This document shows positions 8,149-16,118 of a DNA stretch of 51,233 bases, in pieces. Numbering within the stretch: position 1 is the first letter of the stretch; each line of letters begins with the position of its first letter. The stretch comes from Bacteroidales bacterium (GTDB lineage Bacteria; Bacteroidota; Bacteroidia; Bacteroidales; UBA7960). The DNA is taken from contig SLKR01000113.1 of the NCBI GenBank assembly GCA_007134525.1, positions 1 to 51,233 on the forward strand. The letters run 5' to 3'. Position numbers and translations under genes: made by a program. A model generated the notes under the pieces. It saw only the letters and a program-made list of their open reading frames with translations. It searched no databases and was not told the origin of the DNA.

Positions 8149-9543
8149 CTATCTGCCGGCTTCCATCATCTTCTCAACATCATCAGGGCTGTCGGGTATC
8201 GGACGTCCAAGAACCCTGAATCCATCATCGGTTACCAGTATATTATCCTCGAGCCTTGCACCGCCGAAATCAAGATATGTTCTTACCTTTTCGTAGTTTA
8301 TGAATTCCCTGAACCTGCCCTCCTGCTCCCACCGGTCAACAAGTTCCGGAATAAAATAGATGCCGGGTTCAACTGTCAATACAAAACCGGGTTCAAGCTT
8401 TCTGCCAAACCTGAGCGCCTTTGTACCGAAAATATCCGAGCGCTTTATCTCATCATCATATCCTACATAGTCCTCGCCAAGGTCCTCCATGTCGTGGACA
8501 TCAAGACCCATCATATGACCAAGTCCGTGCGGCATAAAGAGGGCGTGAGCACCCTGCTCCACCGCCTGCCGGGTATCACCCTTCATTATGCCCAGCGAGC
8601 TGAGCCCTTCGGCTATTACTCCAGCAGACAGCATATGTATATCCCTGAACGGGATACCGGGCTTAATGGCCCTGGTGGCTTCCTGTTTTGCCTTAAGCAC
8701 TATCTCGTAGATATCTCTCTGCCTTTGTGAAAACTTACCCCCTACCGGAAATGTGCGGGTTATGTCGGCTGCATAATGCATTTCAGATTCTGCTCCTCCG
8801 TCCATAATAACCATCCTGCCCTCTCTCAGCTTATTGTGGTGTGAGTGGTTGTGCAGTGTTTCACCGTGTATTGACAGAATAAGCGGGTATGCAAGCCTGC
8901 CGCCTCCAGAAAGTGCAATACCCTCTACGACCCCTGCGATCTCATACTCATAGACACCGGGATAGGCCATTTTCATCGCAGTGGTATGCATCAGTGCAGT
9001 GGTATCAACTGCCTTCTCAATCTCCCTTACCTCACCTTCATCCTTTACACAGCGAAGAGCCACAACAGCCCTGATCAGATCGGCGGAAGACTTTGCCTGC
9101 TGCTGATCAGGTTTGATACCCAGCAATTTTTCAAGCAGTATCATATTCTCGCCCCTGTAAGGTGGCAGAAAGTGGATCTTCCTCCCCGCTTTCATGACCT
9201 GTGCAAGTAAATCATGAAGTTTTCCAAACTCCTGGGTCCTCTCAACACCTGCCTTGCCGGCCCTTTCGGCCAGGGTAGGCTGGGGGCCCATCCAAACTAT
9301 ATCATCGAGCGTAAAGTCATCACCAAACAATATGTCTTCTCCGCTTTCAAGATCGATAACCCCGGCAAGGTTCTGCTGATCCAGTCCGAAGAAATACAGA
9401 AAATTGCTGTCCTGCCGGAAGCGGTAAGCATTGTCTGCATAATTCATCGGTACATCGGTGTTACCTAAAATAAGGGCCACACCACCTTTAAGTTTCCCGC
9501 GGAGCTTTTCCCTCCTTTGCTTATAGATCTGTTTGTCGAACAT
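8149..9543 (-). CDS. pepP: Xaa-Pro aminopeptidase (M24B)
   Basis: A dinuclear-metal aminopeptidase that removes the N-terminal residue from peptides with proline in position two; cytoplasmic. It has 464 aa from the start at 9543, chosen over the further upstream ORF start because a -33/-7 promoter lies between the two. An N-terminal AMP_N (creatinase-like) domain covers about 1-150 (RREKLRGKLKGGVALILGN, DSNFLYFFGLD). The pita-bread catalytic domain follows, with the metal ligands visible as MDGGAES and YAADITRTFPVGG (Asp pair), MPHGLGHMMGLDVHD (His), VLTVEPGIYF (Glu) and GARLEDNILV (Glu). Monocistronic; the gene is divergent from the sdh operon, and their promoters occupy the shared gap 9544-9753. 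Confidence 0.95.
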   Translation of the reverse strand: MFDKQIYKQRREKLRGKLKGGVALILGNTDVPMNYADNAYRFRQDSNFLYFFGLDQQNLAGVIDLESGEDILFGDDFTLDDIVWMGPQPTLAERAGKAGVERTQEFGKLHDLLAQVMKAGRKIHFLPPYRGENMILLEKLLGIKPDQQQAKSSADLIRAVVALRCVKDEGEVREIEKAVDTTALMHTTAMKMAYPGVYEYEIAGVVEGIALSGGGRLAYPLILSIHGETLHNHSHHNKLREGRMVIMDGGAESEMHYAADITRTFPVGGKFSQRQRDIYEIVLKAKQEATRAIKPGIPFRDIHMLSAGVIAEGLSSLGIMKGDTRQAVEQGAHALFMPHGLGHMMGLDVHDMEDLGEDYVGYDDEIKRSDIFGTKALRFGRKLEPGFVLTVEPGIYFIPELVDRWEQEGRFREFINYEKVRTYLDFGGARLEDNILVTDDGFRVLGRPIPDSPDDVEKMMEAGR

Positions 9544-9578
9544 GGTTTTCTTTTTATTTGGGTTTATACGAATGTAGC

Positions 9579-9609
9579 CAAAAGTACAATTTTTGCCAGC
9601 CTGCTCCAA
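9579..9609 (-). promoter_or_regulatory. Promoter of pepP
   Basis: On the minus strand, CTTG (at 9610-9607) is followed after about 20 nt by TACTTTTG (9586-9579). Both halves match the Bacteroidota -33/-7 pattern, and the -7 box is 36 bp from the ATG at 9543. Confidence 0.55.
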
Positions 9610-9678
9610 GCACTGCAGGTATAATTTGGGTTTTTTAAGACCTTCGCTATTTGTAAGCTTTCCAAATTACCAGGCTAC

Positions 9679-9709
9679 TTGGAAAATATAGACAGGTTAT
9701 ATACATTTG
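9679..9709 (+). promoter_or_regulatory. Promoter of the sdhCAB operon
   Basis: TTGG (9679-9682), 19 nt, TACATTTG (9702-9709). This is a good match to the Bacteroidota consensus. The predicted start point, near 9716, leaves about 38 nt of leader before the ATG at 9754. Confidence 0.65.
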
Positions 9710-9753
9710 TTTAGTATCGCCTATTGAAAGTTCTTTCAACAACAATCAAGCCC

Positions 9754-10422
9754 ATGAAGAAGAAAGCAACAACTCTCCCCTCGCTAAGTCAGAAATACAT
9801 TATGGCCGTGGCGGGCATATTCCTCATGCTCTTTCTGATATTCCACCTTGCGACCAACCTCCTTATGCTGGCAGGTGACGGAGGCAAACAATTCGGCAAT
9901 GTCGTGAACTTCCTGACGGAAAACCCGGCTGTAAAGATTATGGAGTATATTCTGTTTGCAGGCTTCCTTTTACACATAATTCTCGGGGTGATTCTGCAGG
10001 TTCACAACTACAGGGCCCGCCCTGTAAGGTACCACAGCAGGCTGCAGACCGAAACCTCACAGTTTTCCCGCTACATGATACATACGGGTGTGATAATCCT
10101 GGTTTTCCTTGTAATACACCTTATGAACTTTTTCTTTATACGGCTCGGCTGGGTTGCAGTTCCTGACCATGCAGAGTCAAGGCATGATTTCTTCTCCATG
10201 GCCGTTGTACTGTTTCAAAACCCATGGTATTCGCTTGTCTATATAGTTTCATTTGTTTTCCTGGGGTTTCATCTTAAGCACGCGTTCCAGTCGGCCTTTC
10301 AGTCGCTTGGGCTCAACCACACGAAGTACACCCCTGCAATAAAGGTGATAGGCACCATTTATGCCCTTGCAATCAGCATTGGCTTCTCGCTTATACCGCT
10401 TTACTTTCTCTTTATTTTTTAA
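9754..10422 (+). CDS. sdhC: Succinate dehydrogenase/fumarate reductase cytochrome b subunit
   Basis: The single-chain membrane anchor of complex II, 222 aa, of the b558-type family with about five transmembrane helices and histidines that should hold heme b and face quinone. The start at 9754 (MKKKATTLPS) is preferred; the codon at 9724 is TTG and follows the promoter too closely. Helices are visible around FLMLFLIFHLATNLLML, MEYILFAGFLLHIILGVIL, HTGVIILVFLVIHLMNFFF, YIVSFVFLGFHLKHAF and VIGTIYALAISIGFSLIPLY. Candidate heme ligands are the His residues in IFHLATN, FLLHIIL, LVIHLMN and GFHLKHAF. The one-subunit anchor with two hemes fits the Bacillus/Wolinella class, which works with menaquinone. 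First gene of sdhCAB, 32 bp before sdhA. Confidence 0.92.
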   Translation: MKKKATTLPSLSQKYIMAVAGIFLMLFLIFHLATNLLMLAGDGGKQFGNVVNFLTENPAVKIMEYILFAGFLLHIILGVILQVHNYRARPVRYHSRLQTETSQFSRYMIHTGVIILVFLVIHLMNFFFIRLGWVAVPDHAESRHDFFSMAVVLFQNPWYSLVYIVSFVFLGFHLKHAFQSAFQSLGLNHTKYTPAIKVIGTIYALAISIGFSLIPLYFLFIF

Positions 10423-10454
10423 CACTGACCGCTACCAGATAAAAACAAAAAGCT

Positions 10455-12374
10455 ATGCAAAAGCTTGATTCTAAAATACCTGACGGACCACTGGCCGAAA
10501 AGTGGAAAAACTATAAAGCCGGCCTGCGGCTGGTGAGCCCTGCGAACAAGAAAAAGATCGAGATAATAGTTGTAGGGACCGGCCTTGCCGGTTCAGCAGC
10601 TGCCAGCTCACTGGGCGAACTTGGATATAAGGTCAAGGTTTTCTGTTTCCAGGACTCCCCGCGAAGGGCACACTCGGTAGCCGCGCAGGGAGGCATAAAT
10701 GCAGCCAAGAACTACCGTAACGACAACGACTCTGTATACAGGCTTTTTCATGATATGATAAAAGGAGGAGACTACCGCGCAAGGGAGGCAAATGTTTACA
10801 GGGCCGCTGAAGTGAGTAATGATGTGATCGACCATTTTACCGCCCTGGGGGTTCCTTTTGCCCGTGACTATGGTGGTACACTTGACACCAGGTCATTCGG
10901 AGGAGTGCAGGTTTCCAGGACATTCTATGCAAGGGGCCAGACCGGACAGCAATGCCTTCTGGGCACATATTCGTCACTAAACAGGCAGATCGCCAAGGGT
11001 ACGGTAAAAATGTATCCCAGGCGTGACATGCTTGATATTGTTGTTATCAACGGCAAAGCCAGGGGTATAATTACCCGCAATCTGCTTACCGGGCAGCTGG
11101 AAAGGCATTCGGCGCATGCAGTTGTACTTGCAACAGGAGGCTACGGCACTGTTTTCTACCTATCCACCCTCGGTCTGGGAAGTAATGCCACAGCTGCATG
11201 GAGTGCCTTTAAAAAGGGGGCACTTTTTGCCAATCCGAGCTTTATCCAGATACACCCCACAAGCATACCTGTTCTCAACGATTATCAGTGCAAGCTTACG
11301 CTCATGTCGGAATCTCTCAGGAATGACGGGAGAGTATGGGTGCCGAAGAAAAAGGGTGACAAACGCCACCCGACTGAGATACCCGAGGAAGAGAGGGATT
11401 ACTACCTGGAAAGGAGATACCCGGCATTCGGTAACCTGGTTCCCAGGGACGTTGCCTCACGTGCGGCAAAGGAAAGGTGCGATGCCGGTTACGGTGCAGG
11501 GGATTCAGGCCTGTCGGTTTATCTCGACTTCAAGGATGCCATAGGAAAGCAGGGAGAAGACAAGATAAGGGACAAGTATGGGAATCTGTTTGAAATGTAT
11601 GAAAAGATCACCGGCATCAACCCCTACAGGCAACCCATGAGGATATACCCTGCCGGCCATTATACAATGGGCGGACTGTGGGTGGATTACAATCTTATGA
11701 CAACTATCCCGGGTCTGTTTGCCATCGGCGAGAGCAACTTTTCCGACCACGGGGCCAACAGGCTTGGCGCCAGCTCCCTGATGCAGTGCTGCGGTGACGG
11801 ATATTTTATACTGCCCAACACATTGAGCGATTACCTCGCCGATGACATACGAACCGGTAAAATACCGGTTGATGAAAAAGCCTTTGAAGAGGCTGAAGAG
11901 AATGTTTCCGAAAGAATTAAACAGATAATGTCAGTCGAGGGCAAGCAAACCATATCATCTTTCCATAAACGCCTGGGCAAGATAATGTGGGATCACTGCG
12001 GAATGAAACGTGATTCCGAAGGCCTCAAAAAGGGATTGGAGCTTCTTGACCAGCTGGAGGAGGAGTTTTGGGCCGATATACGCATACCAGGCAGCGAGGG
12101 TGAGCTTAACCAGGAATTGGAAAAGGCACTGAAGGTGGCTGACTTTTTCGAGGTCGGCAGGCTTATGTGCGAAGATGCACTGCAAAGGGAGGAGTCGTGC
12201 GGCGCACATTTTCGCGAGGAGCACCAGACAGAAACCGGCGAAGCCAAAAGGGACGATAAGAACTTCGCCTATGTGGGTGCATGGGAATACCGTGGAAAGG
12301 GTGAAAAGCCCGGGCTGCACAAGGAGGAACTGAAATTTGAATATGTGGAGCTGAAGGAAAGGAGTTATAAATAA
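10455..12374 (+). CDS. sdhA: Succinate dehydrogenase/fumarate reductase flavoprotein subunit
   Basis: The catalytic FAD subunit, 639 aa, which interconverts succinate and fumarate on the cytoplasmic face of the inner membrane. Visible: the dinucleotide-binding [20 protein letters not shown], the covalent-FAD histidine His73 in [12 protein letters not shown], the [10 protein letters not shown] flavin-contact block, the active-site [17 protein letters not shown] region with its arginines, and [23 protein letters not shown] near the C-terminal FAD site. The long C-terminal tail ([14 protein letters not shown]) is typical of this Bacteroidota/epsilonproteobacterial class. Direction of catalysis (fumarate reduction or succinate oxidation) cannot be read from sequence. 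Its neighbours are sdhC upstream and sdhB 20 bp downstream. Confidence 0.96.
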   Translation: MQKLDSKIPDGPLAEKWKNYKAGLRLVSPANKKKIEIIVVGTGLAGSAAASSLGELGYKVKVFCFQDSPRRAHSVAAQGGINAAKNYRNDNDSVYRLFHDMIKGGDYRAREANVYRAAEVSNDVIDHFTALGVPFARDYGGTLDTRSFGGVQVSRTFYARGQTGQQCLLGTYSSLNRQIAKGTVKMYPRRDMLDIVVINGKARGIITRNLLTGQLERHSAHAVVLATGGYGTVFYLSTLGLGSNATAAWSAFKKGALFANPSFIQIHPTSIPVLNDYQCKLTLMSESLRNDGRVWVPKKKGDKRHPTEIPEEERDYYLERRYPAFGNLVPRDVASRAAKERCDAGYGAGDSGLSVYLDFKDAIGKQGEDKIRDKYGNLFEMYEKITGINPYRQPMRIYPAGHYTMGGLWVDYNLMTTIPGLFAIGESNFSDHGANRLGASSLMQCCGDGYFILPNTLSDYLADDIRTGKIPVDEKAFEEAEENVSERIKQIMSVEGKQTISSFHKRLGKIMWDHCGMKRDSEGLKKGLELLDQLEEEFWADIRIPGSEGELNQELEKALKVADFFEVGRLMCEDALQREESCGAHFREEHQTETGEAKRDDKNFAYVGAWEYRGKGEKPGLHKEELKFEYVELKERSYK

Positions 12375-12394
12375 TCCTCTAACATTTTGATGAG

Positions 12395-13168
12395 ATGGAT
12401 TTCAAGCTAAAGATTTGGCGTCAGAAAAACGCCCGGGAAAAAGGGGGCTTCCGGACATACCCCATAAATGACGTATCTCCGGAAATGTCTTTTCTGGAAA
12501 TGCTTGACTACCTTAACAAGCAGATAATTGAATCGGGCGGCGAGCCGGTTACCTTTGAGCACGACTGCCGCGAGGGTATATGCGGCAGCTGCGGTTTATT
12601 TATTAACGGCAGGCCACACGGACCAATGCGCAGGACGACCACCTGCGAGCTTCATATGAGGGAATTCACAGATGGCGATACAATCGTAATAGAACCCTGG
12701 CGTTCAAAGGCATTCCCCATTATAAAAGATCTCGTGGTTGACAGGAGCTCCTTTGAGCGCATCATGCATGCAGGCGGGTTCATAAGCGTCGACACAGGAA
12801 GCGCTCCGGAGTCAAACAGCCTTCCCGTAAGCAAAAACAATTCGGACAAAGCATTCGATGCTGCAGCCTGTATAGGATGCGGGGCATGCGTTGCTGCATG
12901 CAAGAACTCCTCTGCCATGCTGTTTGCCGCTGCAAAAATCGCACAGTATGCTCTGGTAACCCAGGGCAAGGCAGAGGCAAAGGAGAGGGTTGACAAAATG
13001 GTAAGGCAGATGGATGCTGAAGGCTTCGGTTACTGCTCCAACACTTACGGCTGTGAGTTCGACTGCCCTAAAGGCATATCTATTGACTTCATAGCACTTA
13101 TGAACAGGGAGTTCTTCTCATCAAAAGTATGCAGGCAAATTCCCGGCAGGTACACCAGAAAGGTGTAA
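12395..13168 (+). CDS. sdhB: Succinate dehydrogenase/fumarate reductase iron-sulfur subunit
   Basis: Electron-transfer subunit linking the flavoprotein to heme and quinone, 257 aa. The N-terminal [2Fe-2S] ferredoxin domain has [10 protein letters not shown] plus a distal Cys in RTTTCEL. The C-terminal domain carries [11 protein letters not shown] and [15 protein letters not shown], the cysteines for the [4Fe-4S] and [3Fe-4S] clusters. Last gene of sdhCAB. No U-tract terminator is visible after it; the 167-bp gap to the ArsR genes holds a weak GCATGC-based inverted repeat and the next promoter. Confidence 0.95.
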   Translation: MDFKLKIWRQKNAREKGGFRTYPINDVSPEMSFLEMLDYLNKQIIESGGEPVTFEHDCREGICGSCGLFINGRPHGPMRRTTTCELHMREFTDGDTIVIEPWRSKAFPIIKDLVVDRSSFERIMHAGGFISVDTGSAPESNSLPVSKNNSDKAFDAAACIGCGACVAACKNSSAMLFAAAKIAQYALVTQGKAEAKERVDKMVRQMDAEGFGYCSNTYGCEFDCPKGISIDFIALMNREFFSSKVCRQIPGRYTRKV

Positions 13169-13289
13169 GGTACTACTTTGTCTTTTCATCTTAAAGTAAA
13201 AAGCATGCCGCATCTCCGCGCATGATGATATGACTCACACCACAGTTTATCAGATTATAGCGCATGCTAAAATATATTTATATATTTCT

Positions 13290-13297
13290 TACATTTG
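13290..13297 (+). promoter_or_regulatory. -7 element of the tandem arsR operon
   Basis: TACATTTG fits the Bacteroidota -7 consensus, 38 bp upstream of the first ArsR start codon. There is no good -33 match. The operator-like inverted repeat begins 12 bp downstream, close to the expected transcription start. Confidence 0.5.
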
Positions 13298-13308
13298 TAA
13301 AAAAAGTT

Positions 13309-13326
13309 GTTTAAACGAATTTAAAC
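13309..13326 (+). promoter_or_regulatory. Inverted-repeat operator upstream of the ArsR pair
   Basis: GTTTAAA (13309-13315), spacer CGAA, TTTAAAC (13320-13326): a perfect seven-base inverted repeat with a four-base spacer. It lies between the -7 box and the ATG at 13336, where binding by an autoregulating ArsR dimer would block transcription. The size and symmetry suit winged-helix ArsR/SmtB dimers. Confidence 0.6.
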
Positions 13327-13335
13327 TATATAATT

Positions 13336-13629
13336 ATGGTAAATCCAAAACTTGATCCAAAAAAGCTCGAGGAAGCAGCAAGCAAATTAAGGGCGATAGC
13401 CCATCCAATGCGTATTGCCATTATCGGGCTTCTGGAAAGCCAGGAGCAGATGAATGTAACCCAGATCTATGAGGCACTTAATATAGAGCAGGCATCTGCA
13501 TCCCATCACCTGAATATTCTGAAGACAAAGGGAGTCCTGGATTCGCGCCGGAGCGGGAAGAACACATTTTATTTCCTGAAGCACGAGGCACTGAGCCAGA
13601 TGATAGAATGCCTAAACAGATGTCATTAG
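13336..13629 (+). CDS. ArsR/SmtB-family winged-helix regulator (first of two)
   Basis: A 97-aa DNA-binding protein with the ArsR fold: LRAIAHPMRIAIIGLLESQE (first helices), NVTQIYEALNIEQASASHHL (helix-turn-helix; recognition helix near residues 50-63) and KGVLDSRRSGKNTFYFL (beta-wing). It lacks the CxC metal site of arsenic or cadmium sensors in the recognition region; the only cysteines are near the end (ECLNRCH), which could form a different effector site. It starts a two-gene unit 10 bp ahead of a second ArsR protein and lies just behind an inverted-repeat operator, which suggests autorepression. The effector is unknown. Confidence 0.85.
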   Translation: MVNPKLDPKKLEEAASKLRAIAHPMRIAIIGLLESQEQMNVTQIYEALNIEQASASHHLNILKTKGVLDSRRSGKNTFYFLKHEALSQMIECLNRCH

Positions 13630-13639
13630 GACGAAACAG

Positions 13640-13936
13640 ATGACAAAAAAAGATCAATATCCTGGCGATAACGTTGAGGTCGCAAGATACTGCAAGGCCC
13701 TGGCCCATCCTGCAAGGATAACCATTATAAAGCTTTTGCTTTCCAAGGACTCCTGTGTTTGCGGGGATATAGTAAAAGAGTTGCCCCTGGCCCAGTCGAC
13801 GGTTTCACAGCACCTGAAGGAACTTAAAACCGCAGGGATAATACAGGGGAATATAACCCCGCCCCAGATCAAGTACTGCATCAACAGGGATAACTGGGAA
13901 AATCTGCGAAAAAGCCTGTTAATGTTCCTTGAATAA
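13640..13936 (+). CDS. ArsR-family winged-helix regulator with CxC motif (second of two)
   Basis: A 98-aa ArsR-family repressor: YCKALAHPARITIIKLLLSK, then DSCVCGDIVKELPLAQSTV (helix 3 to recognition helix) and the wing block GIIQGNITPPQIKYCINRD. Cys39 and Cys41 form the CVC pair at the position where ArsR/CadC proteins bind As(III) or soft metals; Cys18 might add a third ligand. This form is common in Bacteroidota beside arsenic or heavy-metal genes, but no arsenite pump, arsenate reductase or metal ATPase lies near. It follows the first ArsR gene by 10 bp and is probably co-transcribed. A metal-sensing role is inferred from the CxC motif only. Confidence 0.85.
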   Translation: MTKKDQYPGDNVEVARYCKALAHPARITIIKLLLSKDSCVCGDIVKELPLAQSTVSQHLKELKTAGIIQGNITPPQIKYCINRDNWENLRKSLLMFLE

Positions 13937-13963
13937 CAATTAAGCCTTTTTTAATATTTTTTC

Positions 13964-13990
13964 TGATTTAATCCCTTTACGGGTAAATCA
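13964..13990. other. Bulged hairpin / inverted repeat
   Basis: TGATTTA (13964-13970) pairs with TAAATCA (13984-13990); inside, CCC pairs with GGG beyond a two-base AT bulge. It lies in the 151-bp gap after the second ArsR gene. There is no T-run on the plus strand after it, so it is not a classic terminator. It may be a weak terminator structure or a protein site. Confidence 0.3.
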
Positions 13991-14015
13991 ATAATTAATT
14001 AAATTTACAGGTCTT

Positions 14016-14046
14016 TTTGACAAACAAGAAAAATATCGTACATTTA
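14016..14046 (+). promoter_or_regulatory. Promoter of the DUF1573/DoxX operon
   Basis: TTTG (14016-14019), 19 nt, TACATTTA (14039-14046). This is a near-perfect Bacteroidota promoter, 41 bp ahead of the ATG at 14088. Confidence 0.7.
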
Positions 14047-14087
14047 CGATGAATTAATTGAATCATACATTAAAAACTTAATGCCTT

Positions 14088-14495
14088 ATGATGCGTAAAG
14101 TCTTATCACTGGCAGTTTTGATAACACTGGTCGGCTTTATGGCCGTTGCCGGCGACGAAGAGAAAAACGGGCCAAAACTCACTTTCGAGCCCAACCGGTA
14201 CGATTACGGTACCGTTTATGTTGACGAAATGCCCGACACGAAACTGGACATTAGATTTTCCAACACAGGGAACGAACCACTCGTAATAACAAACGTAAGG
14301 GCTTGCTGCGGCACCAGGGTTACCGGCTGGCCCAGGGAACCAATTATGCCCGGCCAGGCAGATACCATTTCTGTGGAGTTCAGGTTGGCACAAAGACCAC
14401 AGCGAATAAGCAGGACGGTTACGGTAACATACAATAATCCTGAAGAGCCGACTGTAAGGTACAGGATCATGGGGCAAATTGTGGAACGCGAATAG
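14088..14495 (+). CDS. DUF1573 domain protein, exported
   Basis: A 135-aa protein with a signal peptide (MMRKVLSLAVLITLVGFMAVAG) followed by one Ig-like DUF1573 domain: LTFEPNRYDYGTVYVDE, LDIRFSNTGNEPLVITNVRACCG, then IMPGQADTISVEF and RISRTVTVTYNN. The CCG after NVRA is the usual conserved spot in this family. The function is unknown; such domains resemble the ASH/PapD-like beta sandwich and are abundant in Bacteroidota envelopes. It lies 6 bp ahead of the DoxX-type membrane protein, a pairing I recall from other Bacteroidota, so the two may act together in the envelope. Confidence 0.85.
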   Translation: MMRKVLSLAVLITLVGFMAVAGDEEKNGPKLTFEPNRYDYGTVYVDEMPDTKLDIRFSNTGNEPLVITNVRACCGTRVTGWPREPIMPGQADTISVEFRLAQRPQRISRTVTVTYNNPEEPTVRYRIMGQIVERE

Positions 14496-14501
14496 CACCC
14501 T

Positions 14502-15635
14502 ATGAAGTTATTACTCTGGCTGTCCAGGATAGTTCTCGGAGGCATTTTTATCTTTTCGGGTTTTGTCAAGGCAATAGATCCACTGGGTTCTGCCTATAAA
14601 TTCCAGGATTATTTCCTTGCATTCAACATGGAGGGACTGTTATTCTTAGCCCTTCCTGCTGCAATACTCCTTAGTACCCTAGAGTTTGTTGTTGGTATCG
14701 GCGTGCTGACAGGTATCAGGATGCGGCTCTCTGCAATGGGGGCACTGCTGTTCATGGCTTTTTTTACGCCCCTTACCCTTTATATAGCGATAACCGACCC
14801 TGTTCCCGACTGTGGCTGCTTCGGGGATGCCATTATTATTACTAACTGGGAAACCTTTTACAAGAACGTATTTATCCTTGCCGCTGCAATAATTGTATTT
14901 ATTTACAGAAAGCGTATCAGGGTGCCCTGGACCGGAAAGGTTGACAACCTGCTTGCCATTATAGTTACTGCAGGTGTTATCTTTCTTTCAGGCTACTGCC
15001 TTTTCTATATACCGGTAATTGATTTCAGGCCATGGAAGGTTGGCAATGATATTTCAGAGCTGGTAATGCCTACCGAGGAAATAGCCGACACCTACCTGAT
15101 CTTTGAAAACCAGGAAACAGGTGAAACAAGGGAGTATCCTGCGGACGATTACCCCTGGGACGATCCGGAGTGGGCCGAAGTGTGGGAGTTCCGGGATCAA
15201 AGAAGGGAAGTGGTACAGGAGTACCAGGAGGCAGAGATAGACGCCTTTTACATCGAAGATGAGTTCGGTGACGACCTTACTGATTTCTATATAACCAGGC
15301 CCGGCTACCTTTTCATTGTGGTGGCTCACGACCTTTACAGAACAAACACCAGGGCTTTTGAACAGAGGATAACGCCCCTCGCCAGGGAGGCAGAACAGGC
15401 AGGAATACCCCTGATAGTGCTTACGGGTTCATCCCATGATGCCATAGAGCAGTTCCGCCATTCATACCAGACACCTTATCCTTTCTACCTTTCAGACGAT
15501 ATCGAACTTAAGACCATAATCCGCTCCAATCCGGGCCTTGTGCTGCTGAAAGACGGCATAATAAATGCCAAATGGGCACACCGGAGAATACCGTCAATGG
15601 ACGAGATCATTGAAGAAGGTATTATCAGCAGGTAG
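14502..15635 (+). CDS. BT_3928-type DoxX/MauE-like membrane protein with thioredoxin-like C-terminus
   Basis: A 377-aa membrane protein. Residues about 1-140 form a DoxX/MauE-like four-helix bundle: LWLSRIVLGGIFIFSGFVKAIDP, FLALPAAILLSTLEFVVGIGVL, GALLFMAFFTPLTLYIAI, and the CGCFGDAI motif that is shared with methylamine-utilisation MauE proteins. A fifth helix lies at about 150-170. The rest (about 185-377) is a periplasmic region with a thioredoxin-like stretch (YLFIVVAHDLYRTNTRAFEQ, IPLIVLTGSS, NPGLVLLKDG) but no CxxC redox motif. The CGC pair could take part in disulfide or quinone chemistry; this is inference. Co-transcribed with the DUF1573 gene. It ends 24 bp before convergent tadA. 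Confidence 0.8.
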   Translation: MKLLLWLSRIVLGGIFIFSGFVKAIDPLGSAYKFQDYFLAFNMEGLLFLALPAAILLSTLEFVVGIGVLTGIRMRLSAMGALLFMAFFTPLTLYIAITDPVPDCGCFGDAIIITNWETFYKNVFILAAAIIVFIYRKRIRVPWTGKVDNLLAIIVTAGVIFLSGYCLFYIPVIDFRPWKVGNDISELVMPTEEIADTYLIFENQETGETREYPADDYPWDDPEWAEVWEFRDQRREVVQEYQEAEIDAFYIEDEFGDDLTDFYITRPGYLFIVVAHDLYRTNTRAFEQRITPLAREAEQAGIPLIVLTGSSHDAIEQFRHSYQTPYPFYLSDDIELKTIIRSNPGLVLLKDGIINAKWAHRRIPSMDEIIEEGIISR

Positions 15636-15659
15636 CTTACTGACTAAAACTGAACTGCC

Positions 15660-16118
15660 CTATTTTCTTCTTTCACTGAAGAACTCCTTTAAGAGGCGTG
15701 AAGATTCCGCGGACATCACTCCTTTTGTAACCCTGGTCTTTGGGTGAAGCAGTTTCCTGCCAACCAGGCTGTAACCCCTTTTCTCATCACCGGCTGCGTA
15801 AACCAATCTCCCGGCCTGTGACCAGAAAAGCGCCCCGGCACACATAACGCAAGGCTCAAGGCTGACATACAGGGTACACTGATCAAGGTATTTTCCGCCA
15901 AGGTAATTTGCAGCAGCTGTAATTGCCTGCATTTCAGCGTGAGCGGTAACATCTCCAAGGGTCTCGGTTAGATTGTGTGCCCTTGCAACAATATTGCCAC
16001 TGCATACCACAACAGCACCAACAGGTACCTCCCCGGCATCATAAGCCTTAAAGGCCTCCCTGATGGCCTCCTTCATATACTTTTCGTCTGTACTCCCGGT
16101 ATCCTCTCTCATATCCAT
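15660..16118 (-). CDS. tadA: tRNA-specific adenosine deaminase (TadA-like)
   Basis: A zinc cytidine/adenosine-deaminase-fold enzyme, 152 aa, the expected length for TadA, which converts A34 to inosine in the tRNA-Arg(ACG) wobble position. The catalytic site is clear: HAEM (His60, proton-shuttling Glu62) and PCVMC (Cys90, Cys93). GEVPVGAVVV and the C-terminal KGVMSAESSRLLKEFF are TadA-like. The start at 16118 overlaps the end of crtB by 10 bp; Met3 (16112) and Met15 (16076) are alternatives, and only the last would remove the overlap. So tadA seems to ride on the carotenoid transcript. A guanine- or other nucleoside-deaminase role cannot be excluded. Confidence 0.88.
   Translation of the reverse strand: MDMREDTGSTDEKYMKEAIREAFKAYDAGEVPVGAVVVCSGNIVARAHNLTETLGDVTAHAEMQAITAAANYLGGKYLDQCTLYVSLEPCVMCAGALFWSQAGRLVYAAGDEKRGYSLVGRKLLHPKTRVTKGVMSAESSRLLKEFFSERRK

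Noticed and set aside
8086-8730. A 214-codon plus-strand ORF opposite pepP
   Set aside because: It overlaps the 3' half of pepP, contains the terminator and low-complexity text, has no recognisable domain or start site, and is best explained as a shadow of the real minus-strand gene.
9724-9753. Upstream TTG start for sdhC
   Set aside because: It would sit only about 8 bp from the predicted transcription start and adds ten residues before the typical MKKKATTL start.
13202-13268. AGCATGC ... GCATGCT inverted repeat after sdhB as a terminator or site
   Set aside because: Only seven bases, far apart (53 nt), with a near-palindromic hexamer that occurs by chance and no U-tract.
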